64,000 nt of DNA from Diploptera punctata (taxonomy: Eukaryota; Arthropoda; Insecta; Blattodea; Blaberidae): NCBI GenBank assembly GCA_030220185.1, contig JASPKZ010001241.1, positions 1,912,001 to 1,976,000 on the forward strand, in the 5' to 3' direction. This document shows positions 31,950-44,914 of this stretch, piece after piece (within the stretch, counting starts at the first letter, position 1; every line of letters starts with the position of its first letter). The translations under genes were made by a program, and so were the position numbers. The notes beneath the pieces were generated by a model. It had not been told where the DNA came from and made no database searches. It saw only the letters and a list, made by a program, of their open reading frames with translations.

Positions 31950-32810
31950 AATTGATCTCTTGTCTCTGAACTTCTTTTCTGGTCCATAAGAGTGTAGCCG
32001 GCCGTCAGTCTTCAAAATCACATCTTTAATTAAACTTCATAGCACAAAATACCCTTTTTAATCACAAAAGGAATAATGGGGTTGAATGGTTGCATCAACG
32101 ACTGGATCACCGAGAAAAGAATAGAATATTTAAGACTGGACTCGTAATTCATTAATTCATATATTCAAACTAAACAAGGCGAATATGATAGGGTGTTTAT
32201 GATACTATTTGTATGTTAACTTTTTCTAGCATTTTCCTTTAGAGTTCATGAAATACATTTTTAAAAAATTACACAGAATTACACCAAGAAAATTTGTCAC
32301 AAGTGGGAATTGAATCGCTGCATCCGACGGAACGAATGTGCAATTATATCACAGTGGTGGGTTTTATTATACAATTAATTTATAAATACGCTTATTTAAT
32401 AAAAATCTTAATTGCAGTGGGGACCCATTTGACTGTATTCTATTGTTTGTATGAAAACTTTATATTACAAACTTTATTACCCTTTGACCTCTACAATTCA
32501 CAGCAGATTTATTATTTACAGCACATACATTTCATCCATTAACTTTGCCAATGACGGGATCCACATGCAGATAAAATGTACTTAAGTTAATAAACAAAAT
32601 AATTTAACAGAACCTAAATTATAAATGTCCGTCATTCAGGAACTGTGTAATCTAAGCGAATTTCTTCGAATATTAAAGTTGTGTTCTGGTTTCGCTGGTT
32701 TGTGGGATATTCTGTCTCAATCTTTGTTAAATTGTAGAAACTTAGTTTCTTATCTCAGGTTATATACACGTGTCGACTGCAGAAAAATCAAACCTGTCAT
32801 AACCAAATAT
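31950..32810. other. No gene assigned
   Basis: AT-rich. A box B-like 'gcattcgttccgtcggatgc ... gattcaattccca' lies on the minus strand at 32290-32345 and could be a decayed SINE-D head. Nothing else is recognised. Confidence 0.35.
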
Positions 32811-32814
32811 ATAT

Positions 32815-33005
32815 CTGGGTTCAAATCCCGGTTCAGGCATCTATTTTTCTTTTCGTGTTAGATTAGGCAGTGTCAAAAAATTAAATTATAACATCCAAGT
32901 AAAGAACAGTCACTGCTATAAAGGAAACATTCTCTTTAATTTGCTTACTTGTTATAGTAGCCACTGGAGGCAGTGAGACTGAGTTCTCGCTATCTCTCGT
33001 GATAA
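32815..33005 (+). mobile_element. SINE-D-like fragment with shared downstream block
   Basis: 'gggttcaaatcccggttcag' (box B) is followed by 'catctatttttcttttc'. About 80 bp further on, 'ttctctttaatttgct' plus 'atagtagccactgga' and 'cagtgagactgagttc' recur almost exactly at 61755-61830. The association of this block with a SINE-D head in both places suggests one composite repeat. Confidence 0.55.
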
Positions 33006-33584
33006 AAAAACACACACACATATATTACACATCCAAGTTAACTGTGCAGGGACGGGGGGCAAGAGTTTTAGCGCTAGTGTCGCCGATCTACTGAATCTGT
33101 GGAAGGGATGTAGAAGAAAACTGTACATCCGATCACGTATTGAATTTTTTCAACTTCAAATGTGGGCGGAGAATCTCTAAACACGTGTGAAAGATCTTAA
33201 CATGGTTGACAAATTAGTCATTTAAGCACGCAACGCTCAAGCGGCCGGATCATTTAAAATCACAGTATTTGCCCTCCCTCCGTTGCCAGCCTCACAATGA
33301 ATCACTAGCTGAAACATGTAACGAGAAGGGTCAGGAAATGACAGCTCATTCCTAGACATAACGCCAGAAGTAACAGGGTTGTCATATTAGTCTTTCTGAC
33401 ACTGACCGCGCAGAACGAAGAATCATTAAAATACATAGTTTTTGTCAGCTCTCTACCTGCCAATGAAACAACATAATACAAAGGACAGGAAGTGGCAACA
33501 TAGCAAGGAAGAGAAAGAGATAGACAGTTTGTTAGTTAACATATTTTCCGCCTGCTCAAAACACTTGGATGGGTAATGTATATA

Positions 33585-33608
33585 TACACACACACACACA
33601 CACACACA
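33585..33608. repeat. (AC)n microsatellite
   Basis: About 12 AC units directly before a SINE-D head. Confidence 0.9.
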
Positions 33609-33637
33609 GAAAATTAAGTGTTTTTGCTAGGCTTGTC

Positions 33638-33757
33638 TGGATGGCGTAATCGGTAGCACACTGAAGAATCAATTCAGAGGTCTGGGTTCAAATCCCGGAT
33701 CAGGAATTTATTTTCCTTTTAATGTCATGTTATATATATATATATATATATATATAT
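33638..33757 (+). mobile_element. SINE-D head followed by (AT)n
   Basis: Box A 'ggatggcgtaatcggtagca' and box B 'gggttcaaatcccgg' (33684-33698), acceptor-like ends, then 'aatttattttcctttt' and (AT)n at 33728-33757. This is the clearest SINE-D head in the window. Confidence 0.7.
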
Positions 33758-34075
33758 CCACCGCTGTGGTCTCGAGGTAGCGTTCTGCCTTGTCACGCGG
33801 CGGGCCCGTGTTCGATTCCGGTCGGGACAGTTTTTCTGGGTGAGGTTTTTATCGGGGTTTTTCCTCACCTGTAAGACAAATGTCAGGAAAACTTTAAGGC
33901 CCAAACGGTCCCTGAAATCATATGGCCATCATCATCATCATCATCATCATCACCATCCTTCACCGGCGTGGAAAGCAACGGGAAGCTACCACACCTAAAA
34001 TTCCCTGGTAAAGCTGCAAATCATAGCATGAAAATGCTATGTTTGCAGTGAAGGACCAAGAGGAAATTTTAATCC
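33758..34075 (+). mobile_element. SINE-A, nearly complete
   Basis: It starts 'ccaccgctgtggtctcgagg' and includes box B 'gtgttcgattccgg', 'aggtttttatcggggttttt', an expanded (CAT)n at 33926-33955 and 'gcagtgaaggacc' near 34046. The terminal hairpin sequence is replaced by 'aagaggaaatttt', so the last 20 bp are lost or altered. Confidence 0.88.
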
Positions 34076-34079
34076 ATCA

Positions 34080-35025
34080 ATTATTACGCTGTGTAAAGTA
34101 ATTTTATACCATCCCGTGATTGACTGATCATAGCTTACAGTTAACAATTTTAAGACACATTTAAGGTGTTTAGAACATTATAATGCAATTAATATTATTA
34201 CATTTACTACTAAAGAGGGTTAAAGTATGGTTTAACGAAAGAGGTTTGTGAAATAAAACGATTTAATACGACCGAATCAATAAATAAAAAATTGGTAAAA
34301 TTCTGCGTGTTTTTACAGGTTACGAATATGACACTTTTTCACTAATATTAGATTAAAATAATTCACATTTGAAACAATATCTTATAGAATCAGAAAATTT
34401 GATCTTTAAAATATATATCACGTCATCAAAATCATTTCTGCTTCAATTTCGAAATTTTCACCTCGGTATGAAATTTTCATGGAATCACTCATATACATGT
34501 ATATGAATACTGCGTAAGTCTTCGTTGATAACTCCCTCGCGTTTTTAGTTTTTTCAGTTTTGTATCGATTTCTTTGAATCGGATTCTTGAAGAAACTTAT
34601 TTCCTCTCTTTTCTATGGCATGATCTTGAAAACTAATGCATCTGTGTTTTAAAAACTAAAAGAAAAAAGATAAAAATATGAGCGTGTTAAGCCATCTTTT
34701 CCATTTTTACCGACTTCATATGAATGTGGAGACTGAGCATTGATTTCAGATATTCTCAAGGCCAGCTCATCACAAAGCTGCTTCTTCTTTTAGAACATCC
34801 ATCATGTCAAGACCAATTCTAGTGAGAAGATAACTTCAGCGCGGTTGTATTAAATACAATAGCATCAAGGTGTACATTTCACCTTAATTATGATCAAATT
34901 CCTTATAAATATATGCGGATTTTTCAGTAACGGTTTATTTGTATTATGTGACAGAAAATCAACGTTCAATACACCACCTTAACTAATTATGCAAAAATTA
35001 TAATATCGAAATATCAAAAGAGAAA
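34080..35025. other. No recognisable gene
   Basis: AT-rich; nothing recognised. Confidence 0.45.
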
Positions 35026-35029
35026 ACAA

Positions 35030-35745
35030 TACTAATGGCAAATCGGGGGAAAATGCCAATAAGGTCGAAAATATTCGTTGATAACAAAGTACTTGAACAG
35101 ATTTCCTCATTAAATTATTTAGGATGTGAAATTAGTGATGAAAAGGATAGTCATAGATAAAAAATAATGAGATTTCAAACAATTTATGGAACAATACACA
35201 ATTAAACAAGACCTGAAACAAGAATTAAATGCTGTAATACTATGAAACTTCGCACATTACTTTGTGGATGTAATAGCTGGGTTTGTAAACAAAAGGCAAT
35301 TATTAAAATACAAAGTTGCGAAATGAGAGTTTTGAGAAAAACAAAAACATGTACAGGAGAATACGGAATTATAAATGAAGCAATGAGAGAAAAATTATAA
35401 GTGGAAGCTATCAACTCAAAAAGATAGATACAGAACAAGATGGTTTGAACATGTTGAAATAAGCAATTCAAGACTTGAAATTAGTTTGGCGTATAGAAAT
35501 CAATCATCTAACCAAGGTCGCTTCTTTGGATTTGCGGCAGCAGCTTGATACTGACATTTTGGTGATGTAGTATGGCTATTCATTTACATCTCAATCATGG
35601 AAGAATCGAGACTGTCAAAAATAGCTTTGCAATATGATCCTAAGGGAAAGTGAGACGTAGGGTGACTGAGAAAGAGATGGAAAGAGACATTGTGATGGTG
35701 AAACAGGCAGAAAATCCGTGAAGTGGATCAGGAGAAGAAGAAGAA
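35030..35745 (+). pseudogene. LINE-F remnant, C-terminal half
   Basis: Plus-strand pieces in order: 'RSKIFVDNKVLEQISSLNYL', 'GCEISDEKDSHR', 'FQTIYGTIHN', 'TRIKCCNTMKLRTLLCGCNS', 'IQSCEMRVLRKTKTCTGEYG' and 'NEAMREKL'. A later 'RLSKIALQYDPKGK' (about 35600-35650) is followed by 'RKRWKE'. This is the arrangement 'Y LG CxxSxExDxxxK... F..I.G.IxxxL...TRxKxYxxxxxPTLLYGxxxW ... EMRxLRxxxGxT ... R..(L)..KPxGxRxxGRPxKRW' of a widespread insect LINE. Numerous stops. SINE-B lies immediately downstream. Confidence 0.75.
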
Positions 35746-35758
35746 AAAAATTAAATAA

Positions 35759-36100
35759 TCCCGCGCCGTAGCCGAGTGGTTAAGGCAGGAAGCCTTGGCA
35801 CAGAGCACGGGACTTGCGCTGGTTTGAGTCTCCAGGGGGGGAAGAAATTTTCTCATGGTATTTCGGCCAGTATCAGACCGGTGCCCACCCAGCATCGTGA
35901 GGCATTTGGGTAGCTATAATAAGTAGCGGCTCCAGGATGAGAAACTATAACAACTGGGGGACGTGACATGGTGACCACTTGTCACCCCTACACTGGCTCA
36001 CTGGCTAGATGATCATCTATTTCTGTGATTGACACATGTGGATGTGAGGCCAGTAGCCGGCTGGTAGGCTAAGGGCATTCTAGGCCTGTCGCGCCAGGAG
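35759..36100 (+). mobile_element. SINE-B, older variant
   Basis: Same head as the other SINE-B copies ('gtagccgagtggttaaggca' and 'ggtttgagtctcc'), but with more substitutions, small deletions, a short internal duplication ('ctcactgg' at about 35998) and a different end ('ggcctgtcgcgcc'). No clear target duplication. Confidence 0.85.
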
Positions 36101-36104
36101 AAGT

Positions 36105-39005
36105 TAAGTTGGTAGCAAATGTTTCTTACTGGGCCGATATAATTACTACTTAATTGAAGTTGGAAGCTAAGATTGAAAATTAGTTCCAATAATTAATGTA
36201 AAATAGTTGTAGTATAAAGGAGGAGATAAGTAATTATCGAAAGTTGTAAAGAACTTCAATATAATAATTAATATATTTTATAATTACGGAAAATTTCATG
36301 ATCTTCACGCAACACCTAACATCGCTTTAACGACAGTTCAAGCTCTACGTCTTTACAAACCCCTCTAACATCACAATGACGAACGTGCAAATTTTCGTAT
36401 TGCACTGAGAACATTTTCCGTCGATCTTGCGATTTGATGATCTTTATTGTTATCAGAGTTTGGCCGCCACTGTTTTGTACAATGGAACATAAACAATGTA
36501 ATTTAATCAGTTCTTATAATCTTGATACAGTTCGAACCTATCTTCAGGCTATTTATTTTAAAATGCAAATTGACATTCTTAAAACAAATTAATAAAAAAC
36601 ACAATCTTACACAAAATCAATGTATTATATACAAATGTTCATCTAAGAATTATTGTGCTAAATAACAAATGAAAATAAGTAAAGCGAGTCAAAATTTATC
36701 AGAAGTTGTGTAAATAGTAGTCGGGACTTGTATTTAAAACATTTTCCATAAATTACAAAAAATCGCAATAATAATTTTCGTACATTGCTTAAATCAGCCA
36801 TTATATACTAATGAGAAATTATATTCGCAGCATAATTCCACTGTAGTTTAGACCTACGTGATTTATTTGAATAACTGGCACAAGAAATTAGGGTTTCACC
36901 AATTTAAAGCTCAAGTGTTTCCATCAAATTAAATTTCCACTTGCAGTTTTTGTCTCGCTTATCTAAGAAGGTTTATTCTTCGTGTACAACAGCACAAACA
37001 CCATTATGCAACTATTCCAGTAACGCCTACAACACCAGCGAGAACTGATATGCATTCCCCGAGAGCAGTAAAAGTTGTTAGCTGACTCTGGACACCCATT
37101 ATCTGCGGAGGTTGAGTGCCGTGTGAAGAACACTCTCCTTCCCAAAGTTTGTTCCGGTTTAAGAGCCACTTGACGCTTGTTGGTTTGCACACAACACTCC
37201 AACTTTTTTCTCTGCCTACAACACTTCCTAAAATCTACAACTGTTACTTCTGTAAGAGTTCACTGAAATACATAGTTGCATGTATTTAATTCCCAGAATT
37301 TAATTTCATTAAGCATTTTTTACCATATATTAATTCTTTATTCACTTCGTTAGTTTAAAAATCTGATAACAATTTTGACATACAGGCATTCGTTAAAAAA
37401 TATTCAATTCCGTCGTTATCTCAATATAATTTGCATATATGTACGTTGTTCACGTTACAAGAATCTAAATTGAGTTCCTGCGAATTTCGATTGAATTAAA
37501 CATTTGAGGTTGTTTTAATGGTATTTTTTTTACGTATCTCCATCGATCGTATTGTATTGTCCAATTCATGATGTCGGTTTTTAGTGTAACTTTGTGTGCT
37601 TTTTGCAATTTTGAAGGCGTGACTAATTACGAGTTTGTTCCAAACGGACGTACTGTCCATGCAGATTTTTATTCTCAACAACTGTAACGAATTCATGAAA
37701 TTTTGAGACTGAGAAACTCACAATCAGATAATTGAAACAGAATTCTCTGGCAGGCAATGCGACATCACACACTGCACGAACAACCATGACAAAAATTCAC
37801 GAATTAGAATAAATCTAACTTCTACCATGACAGTTGATACTCGTATCATCATCTATTTTTATTATGGTTCATTTCTTACGTGGAATTTTGGAAACATTGA
37901 AAACATTGGAGCTATTGAATTGGGTATCAGCAAATTGTACGCTTAAAGGAATCAGAGATTACTACAGTCACTGGGTAACAATACTTGGTGAAAGATGGCT
38001 CAAGACCACAGAATCTGATTTTATACTACTCTGAAAACAGTTTAATTTATCATCATAAAATATTCTAAATAAAATTGTATTTAAAAACTAAAAAATAAAA
38101 AAGTACTTCCTGCGTGATGGGCTTATACGAATGTATTCAGATGCGATTCAGTGAATTTTCAAATCGTCCTAAACTCTATGAACGAAAAAATGTCGAATAT
38201 CATCATTTTAATGAAGAAATTTGAAAATGTACAACATTAAAGGACGTATATCGAATTTGACTGGCTATTATGTGTTATCACTCCTTTTCTGTATTAGTTT
38301 CCTGGAATGTTAGACAGATTTAACATGTTGCGGATATTTTCCACATATTGGCTTTGACCTATACTCTTGTGTATCAGAAGGTCGTTTGATCGTAACGTAG
38401 AATAATTGTACGCCCTTAATATCTATCAAATTCCATGCCTAAGGGTTTACGATTCTTTGCAACAACTGGTGTAAAATAGGCCTATATTTACTGAAGAAAA
38501 TTGGACCTTCTGTAATACTGAAGTTAGAAGAATTAGTGTTGAGATTAAATATGAATACAAGTAACGTATCCAAAATAAACACTAACAAAGTATTACTCAT
38601 TGCATAACGTTACAGTTTTGAATACAAGTCGGTTATTTACAACATTGATTGCAACAAAGAAACAATATGAGGAATTTCAATCAATACGAAACTATAAAAA
38701 CTACAAACTATTTAACACAATTGAATTAAAATGTTTGTCAAAAATGTTAAGGAGCATTAAACTAGTTATCATTGTTATTAAATAAGTTCTGATAACATTT
38801 CCATTATCCATTCTGTGTAAGCTGTAGCGGACTTTCTCTACCTAGACCCGCCACTGATCATAGGTAGAAAATCATTAATGATTGCATGAACTCACAGTTA
38901 TGAATGCGATCATTTCCAGTATTACATGTGAAAAGAAACAATTTAAGATTGTTTCTACTTCTACGTAATGTTCATTATTACTAATTGACAAAATTAAATT
39001 AAATT
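36105..39005. other. Long stretch without recognised elements
   Basis: Mostly AT-rich, low-information DNA. Frames up to 79 codons occur at 36963-37202, 37834-38034 and 38600-38785 without recognisable motifs. It is the longest segment here without a repeat that I can identify, so it may be older unique sequence or intron. Confidence 0.45.
37004..37192 (-). other. Small open frame with a hydrophobic C-terminus, doubtful
   Basis: A 62-codon minus-strand frame that has an internal Met start giving MGVQSQLTTFTALGECISVL followed by AGVVGVTGIVA. The last 20 residues would be a membrane helix. The region is GC-richer than its surroundings and has no repeat partner in the window. There is no ribosome, splice or promoter evidence, and chance cannot be ruled out. 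Confidence 0.2.
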
Positions 39006-39009
39006 ATCT

Positions 39010-41059
39010 TAACTTTATTACAGACAATGTGCCAGTCATGCAATATGCCAATACTGCCTTCAGAACCAACCCATCGTACAAATTACACTGACACACAACT
39101 AGACTTAATTTTAACAAATAACCCTCAAAAATATATAACTAGTGGACAAATAGAAGTTCCAGGCATCTCTGCACATGATATAATATCCATTGAATATTCA
39201 CTCCTTTGTCCTAAACTTAGACCTAGACTTGTAACATACAGAGACTTGAAACATATAAATAATACTCAATTAATTTCTGACGCTGCAAAACTACCTTGGA
39301 ACAACTTTTGGACACTTAGGACCGTAGACGAGAAAGCTGAAAATGTTAATGGCATGATTTTACAATTGTACGACAAACACGCACCTATCGAGACTAGAAT
39401 ATAAAACAGACCATCTGCACCCTGGATGTCCGAATATATCCGATTGCTTATGACTGAGAGAGACGCAGCATATAGGCAATATAGGAGAGATAAAAAACTG
39501 ACAGACATACAAACATTCAAACATCTAAGGAATAAAGTCAATCAGATTTTTTTAAATGCAACATTAAAATATGCCCGTAGTATTATTACACAAACTATGT
39601 CCAACTCAACTGACATGTGGAAAAAATCAATAGGCCTTTGTCAAAACAAACTGTAGCTAGAAACAGCTGACCCACCACTATATGAGATGAATGACCTCTC
39701 TACTGACAACAATCCGCAACACAAACAACAGACAATAGATGAACTAGTGTCATATTCCCAACCCACCCGAGACAAATTCTTTTCTTCCTACATCTCACCT
39801 GATGACATTAAAAGAGCAGTATTACGTATTGAATTTAAAGCACAGGGAATAGACAATATAACAATAACTTTCCTACAAAAAATAAAATGACTTTTCTTGA
39901 CAATAACCAACATTTGTAATGCCTCTACAATGACCGGGACCTATCCCAGATTCTGGAAAATGGCTCTAGTTGGTCCAACACCGAAATCAAACACTCCCAC
40001 AACACTCGATGATTATAGACCAATTAGTATTCTTCCCTGTTTGTCTAAAGCACTGGAACACAATACACTCACAGTTAACAGACTACCTCACCACAAACGA
40101 CTTACTTGATGAGCATCAGTCTGGTTTTAGAACAGGACATCATACAAGCACTGCACTACTTGACATTTTAGAGGACATAAGAGACTCAATGGACAAACTT
40201 AAACTCACCGCAATAGTCCTAATCGACTAGAGCAAAGCCTTTGACACAGTAGATATAGACTTAATGCTAGCTAGACAAAAAATACTACATCTGTCGGAAA
40301 ACTGCCTTGATTGGTTTAGTTCTTACCTCACTAATCGTCAGCAATCAGTTTCTGTTAATAATCACATTTCTTCCTGGCGCTTGGAGAGGAAAGAGGTACC
40401 TGAAGGCGGCGTTCTCGCCCCTCTTCTCTTCTCGGTTTACATGAATGACCAAAAAACTACAAAACTGCAAGCATCATCTTTACGCCGAGACTAACAGATT
40501 TACACGAAATTAGCATTGACAAAGTAAACACTGACGCAGACATATATCTTTATGGTCCAGACAATTTGGGCTAAAACTAAATATAAACAAAATGCAAGCA
40601 ATATTTATCTGACATCCAAGACTATTACACTCCACAAACAATAACAATGTGCCGGCTATTATGTTAGATAACGAACAAATTCATTATATCGACGTCGTAA
40701 AAAACTTGGGGCTTTATTCGATTCTAATTTAAATTGGAATGGCCCAAGTAGTAAAACCGATATCTAAAAAAATCTTCTCCATAATTGCATTCAAGTAATT
40801 AAAGCATCTTAATTTTTTCTTCCTACAGCTCTTTTAAAAAAATTTTAATCCAATGCCGCATTTTGAATATTGTAACGTTCTACTAACTGATATAAGCGAC
40901 GGAGTGTCGGACAAACGGACAGCGTGTTGTCCATAATATGCGTATCAGGATTTATATTTAATGTCCGAAAATACGATCACTTTTCTCCATTATTCCACGA
41001 ATTGTCATGATTACATCTAAAAGAGAGAAGAAAGTCACACTGCCTTATTTTCTTATTTA
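39010..41059 (+). pseudogene. LINE-B copy: endonuclease end and RT, left part
   Basis: It starts in the endonuclease C-terminal region: 'YTDTQLDLILTNNPQKYITS' and 'GISAHDIISIEYSLLCPK' hold the TQLDLI and SAHD catalytic blocks. The linker 'NKVNQIFLNATLKYARSIIT' follows, then 'KAQGIDNITITFL', 'MALVGPTPKSNTP', 'DDYRPISILPCLSKALEH', 'EHQSGFRTGHHTSTALLDIL', motif A as 'LIDxSKAFDTVDIDLM' (one stop), motif B 'VPEGGVLAPLLFSVYMND', and a degraded YAD region (LYAET). After 40500 the coding tail is fragmentary. It is interrupted at 41059 by LINE-A and resumes at 45910. Confidence 0.9.
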
Positions 41060-41224
41060 GTAGTAGTAGTAGTAGTAGGACTTTATTAGACAAAAAGTAA
41101 GATATTTACAATATTATTTACAAATATGGGTCGCACGGGCAGTAAGCCGTACGTGCTGTTGACAGTCCGTTACAATAAAGTAATAATTGGTACTAGTGTA
41201 AAGAAAAATAAACAAAAACAGCAA

Positions 41225-41545
41225 TAACATTACAATTACATAAAGAAAACACAATAAAAATATTACCATTAATATTAACACAATAGCATTATACACTAAA
41301 AACATTAACATTACAATTACATAAAGAAAACACAATAATAATATTACAATTAAATAATAACACAATAGCATTATACACTAAAAACATTAAACCTTACAAT
41401 TACATAAAGAAAACACAATAATATTACAATTAAGTAATAACACAATAGCATTATACACTAAAAAAAACATTAACATTACAATTACATAAAGAAAACACAT
41501 TAATATTACAATTAAATAATAACACAACAGCATTATACACTAATT
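41225..41545 (-). repeat. LINE-A 3' UTR tandem repeat, four units of 81-84 bp
   Basis: The block 'acattacaattacataaaga' starts at 41227, 41308, 41392 and 41473, each followed by 'aacaca', an AT-rich spacer and 'acacaatagcattatacact'. The truncated copy at 47515-48353 has three units (47688, 47769, 47850). Confidence 0.9.
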
Positions 41546-41598
41546 AATTTATATATAATTGTTAATAATTAATGGTATTGCATTTTGATAACATATAT

Positions 41599-44500
41599 TT
41601 ATTCATGAATGAGTGTTGTCCTTATTTTTCGCGTTTTGTCCAGAAATTTACCGAGGTTTATCCAATTTTCTGGATTTACCAATAACTCGTAGCATGCCAA
41701 TCTTTCCCGATTTGAATTTAGAAATCTTTCCGGTAATAACTGACGTCTCCAATATTCTAAATCATTACATTTTCCTAATATATGTATCTCATCTTCAAAG
41801 TTCCCGCACATTGGACATATTCGCATATCGTGCTCGTCGCTAATTTTTAGAAATTTCCATGCCCCTAGCCTAAACCAAGCAAGCCCTGATCTCTCCTTAA
41901 ATCCTAGGTTGAGTATATACGATTCTTTTCCCCAGACGTGTTTTAGGTCTCTTTGTAAACACAGTGAGCGTTTTTCCTGTACATTCGGCGAAGGTATCTT
42001 GTTGGTTTACATCTAAGTACCTCCTCCTTATTTTTCTCCACACGTTCTTGCGATTTTCAGTCCCTTTTTCCCATATCCAGCCCATCCCAATCTTTTGGAG
42101 TTCTCTCCTAACCTCGTCTGCCCAAAATTTAACATCTATGTTTTTAATTTGGTGGTCGTAGCAAATTGCTCTAAGCATTGTTTGTTCACCTTGGATTACT
42201 CGCAACCAGTATTTGAGTACACGAATTTTACAGTTAATATCGTCCTGGAATGACCCGAATTCATATAAAATTCCACAGTTAGAAACGGCCTTACTAAGTC
42301 CTGTAATATACTTTAGAAAAAGCGTATATACCTTATTTAGTATTTCCGTTCTTTGGAAACCCCAAATCTCACTACTATAGTGCATGACTGGCCTGACCAT
42401 AGCTCCATACATTTTTTCTAATGTGCTGACTGGAATATCAGGCACTCGACCCAGAATACCGAGTACACTGTTAAGTTGTCCCCTCCCTTTAAATAATGCT
42501 ATATCAATGTGTTTTTTTTTTCCACTTTCCGTTCCTTTTCAACCGTCGTACCAAGATATTCGAAATGTTTCACGTTTTGAAGAACTTGATCTCTGTATTT
42601 CCCATTCCTCTGTTCTACCATAAACCGTCCCATTTTTAAATGTCATTGTTTTTGTCTTACTAGCATTTACAGTCAATCCCCAATTCCTACAGTATCTTTC
42701 CAGTAGGTCAAGACCTCTTTGCAATCCCTTGATTGTCTTGGAACAGATAATTAAATCATCTGCATATAACAGGACTGGGATTCTAACATTTCCTATCTCC
42801 GGAGCCTCAATTTCTCCTTCTAGCATTACGTCTACAATATCATCAACGAATAGATTAAATAGCATTGGTGATAAAATGCAACCTTGTCTCAATCCCCGAT
42901 TGGCTTCGCTGCTCTCTGTAATGTGCCCTTGGTCTACTTTTATACAAAATTTAACATATTTATAAATTGACATTAAAGCATGTATCATTTTACAAGACAA
43001 TCCTTTCCGATTTAATTTTTCCCAAAGTGCGCTTCGGTCCACAGTATCAAATGCCATCTTAAAATCAATGAATGCACAAAATAATTTACCCCCCTTCATT
43101 TTCAGATTGTCATCAATTAATGTTCTCAGAACAAATAGGTTGTCCACCGTGGAGTACCCTTCTCTAAAACCTGCCTGATATTTTGAGAGCCTATTGTTCT
43201 CTTTAGCCCATTGTCTGATTCGTTCGTAAAGTACTTTACAATATATTTTTCCGAACAATGACAAGAGACAAATTCCCCTATAACTTTCTGGTATCTGTGC
43301 CCCACCTTTCCCTTTGTATAGCGGTTGGATGACACCCTGTCGCCCAGGCTTCCGGATAATCTCCCTCCATTAAAAAGTTTGTTGAACGCAGTTTTCAAAA
43401 CGTCTAATAATTTATTGGATGATATCATATTTTTCAAGAATTTCCCTGGTATTCCATCAATTCCAGGTGCTTTACCATTCTTTAAACATTTAATGGAAGA
43501 AACTACTTCATTTTTCGAAATATCCTGATCCAGTAATTGAATATGAATTGGGTCAGAGATCTCAACTATATTTCCTTGATTATATCTTAACCTCTCATTT
43601 CCCAGCACCCTATCAAAGTAACTTCTCCATTCCCCGGGCGTTATTCTTGTCCGATTTATGGACTTTACTTTGAGTTCCCTTATCGCTTTCCATATGTCCG
43701 CAATGTTCCCACTTTCAGTCGCGACTCTCATTTCTTCGGATTTTCTTATTTTGCCATGCTAGTTTTGTTTCTGCCAATAATTCTTTATTTTCCTTTCTCT
43801 CTTGCGCATAATTTTTTCTGCTTTCATCTGTGCTTTCTTTTCTAAACTTTAAAAGACTACTTTCGACAAATTTCTTCTTCTTTCTACATGCATTATTGTA
43901 CCACCCCTTTGTCCTTCTGGTTCATTGCGTATTTAACCTTGAATTTTTCCCTGCTTTTTGAAAACATTCTGTCAAAGTTTTAATAATTTCCTCCCCGCTA
44001 AGATCATTTAATTGCAGATCCTGTATTAGCGTTTCCAAACTCCTGTTAAATTCTTCTCTCAGATCCTCGATCCACCTGAAACGGATAATTGGCCGCAATA
44101 TTGTTGCCACCTCATCATTAACTGTCTCACTAATACCTTTCATATTTAAAATAAGTTTGTTTGGGAAGGTGTGTGATTCGATTCTGGAAACTATACAGAA
44201 ATTACTTAGGACTGGAATCATGTCTTGTGTGCATATTGAATAATCGATTACGCTACTTCCATTTTTATTAATAAATGTCAGTTCTCCATTTTTATCTTCC
44301 CCATATTTACCATTCAGAATTTCAAGTTCAAATGCATCGCAAAAAGCTAACAATTGGTTTCCTTCTGAATTTAAAATCTTATCTTTGCTTCTCCTACCCT
44401 CACCTCGTGTTTCATTATCATCCGATTTTATAGTGATATTTTCCTCCCCAATCCTACAGTTAAAGTCCCCTAAAATTATTATTCCCGCTTCCGGAAACCT

Positions 44501-44908
44501 ATCTTTTATTTCTGCCAACGAGTCAGACAATTCAACGAAAAAATTTGGATTGGCATACCTGGAATTTAGTGGTTGGCGATAAATAGACAACAGACACATT
44601 TCTGCTCTTTCTGTATGGTAATATATACAAATTGCCTCTTTTAAAGTAATATTTACCTTTTCAATATATGGGTCTAAGTTAGCTTTATATAAAATGGCAA
44701 CACCGCCTGGATATCTACCTCTCTTTCCTCTCTTTTGATTACCCTTAAAATAACCTTTCATATTACATAGATTTACGCATTCATTAGCTTTTAACCATGT
44801 TTCTCCTAGAGCTAATATATCAAAAGTCTCAATAAACTCTACACATCTATCCATTGAAAGTTTTTGCTTTAACCCTTCGATATTCCATGAACCGACTGTC
44901 AACAAACC
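41599..44908 (-). pseudogene. LINE-A ORF2: APE endonuclease, RT, C-terminal CCHC
   Basis: About 1100 codons, broken. The endonuclease (44908-43922) has the catalytic blocks 'VGSWNIEGL', 'ALGETWLKA', 'IIILGDFNCRIG' and 'SVIDYSICTQD', with 'RIESHTFP' where SDHxP is usual. A TGA at 43924-43922 interrupts the frame; reading continues to about 43725. A shift leads to 'KCLKNGKAPGIDGIPGKFLK'. A second shift near 43365 restores 'GVIQPLYKGKGGAQIPESYR'. The RT core (43264-42539) has motif A 'CAFIDFKMAFDTVDR', motif B 'GLRQGCILSPMLFNLFVDD', motif C 'LLYADDLIICSK' and motif D 'WGLTVNASKTKTMTF'. Further shifts occur near 42545 and 41905. The C-terminus 'RICPMCGNFEDEIHILGKC' is a CCHC motif (C-x2-C-x7-H-x4-C). 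Confidence 0.92.
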
Positions 44909-44914
44909 CTATTG
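44906..44914 (-). promoter_or_regulatory. In-frame TAG junction between LINE-A ORF1 and ORF2
   Basis: The minus strand reads ACA CAA TAG GGT TTG TTG ACA GTC GGT. ORF2 is in the same frame directly after the stop and has no ATG before its endonuclease catalytic Asn (WN). Copy 3 reads ACA AAA TAG GAT TTG TTG ACA at 26584-26604. The stop is therefore shared by two copies. Confidence 0.75.

Noticed and set aside
36700..38900. Host exon in the repeat-poor stretch
   Set aside because: I could not find an open frame with recognisable protein content bounded by credible splice sites.
41114..41371. Hydrophobic minus-strand frames in the LINE-A 3' UTR (also 47572-47829)
   Set aside because: They are translations of the AT-rich 81-bp tandem repeat; the true ORF2 stop lies upstream at 41599.
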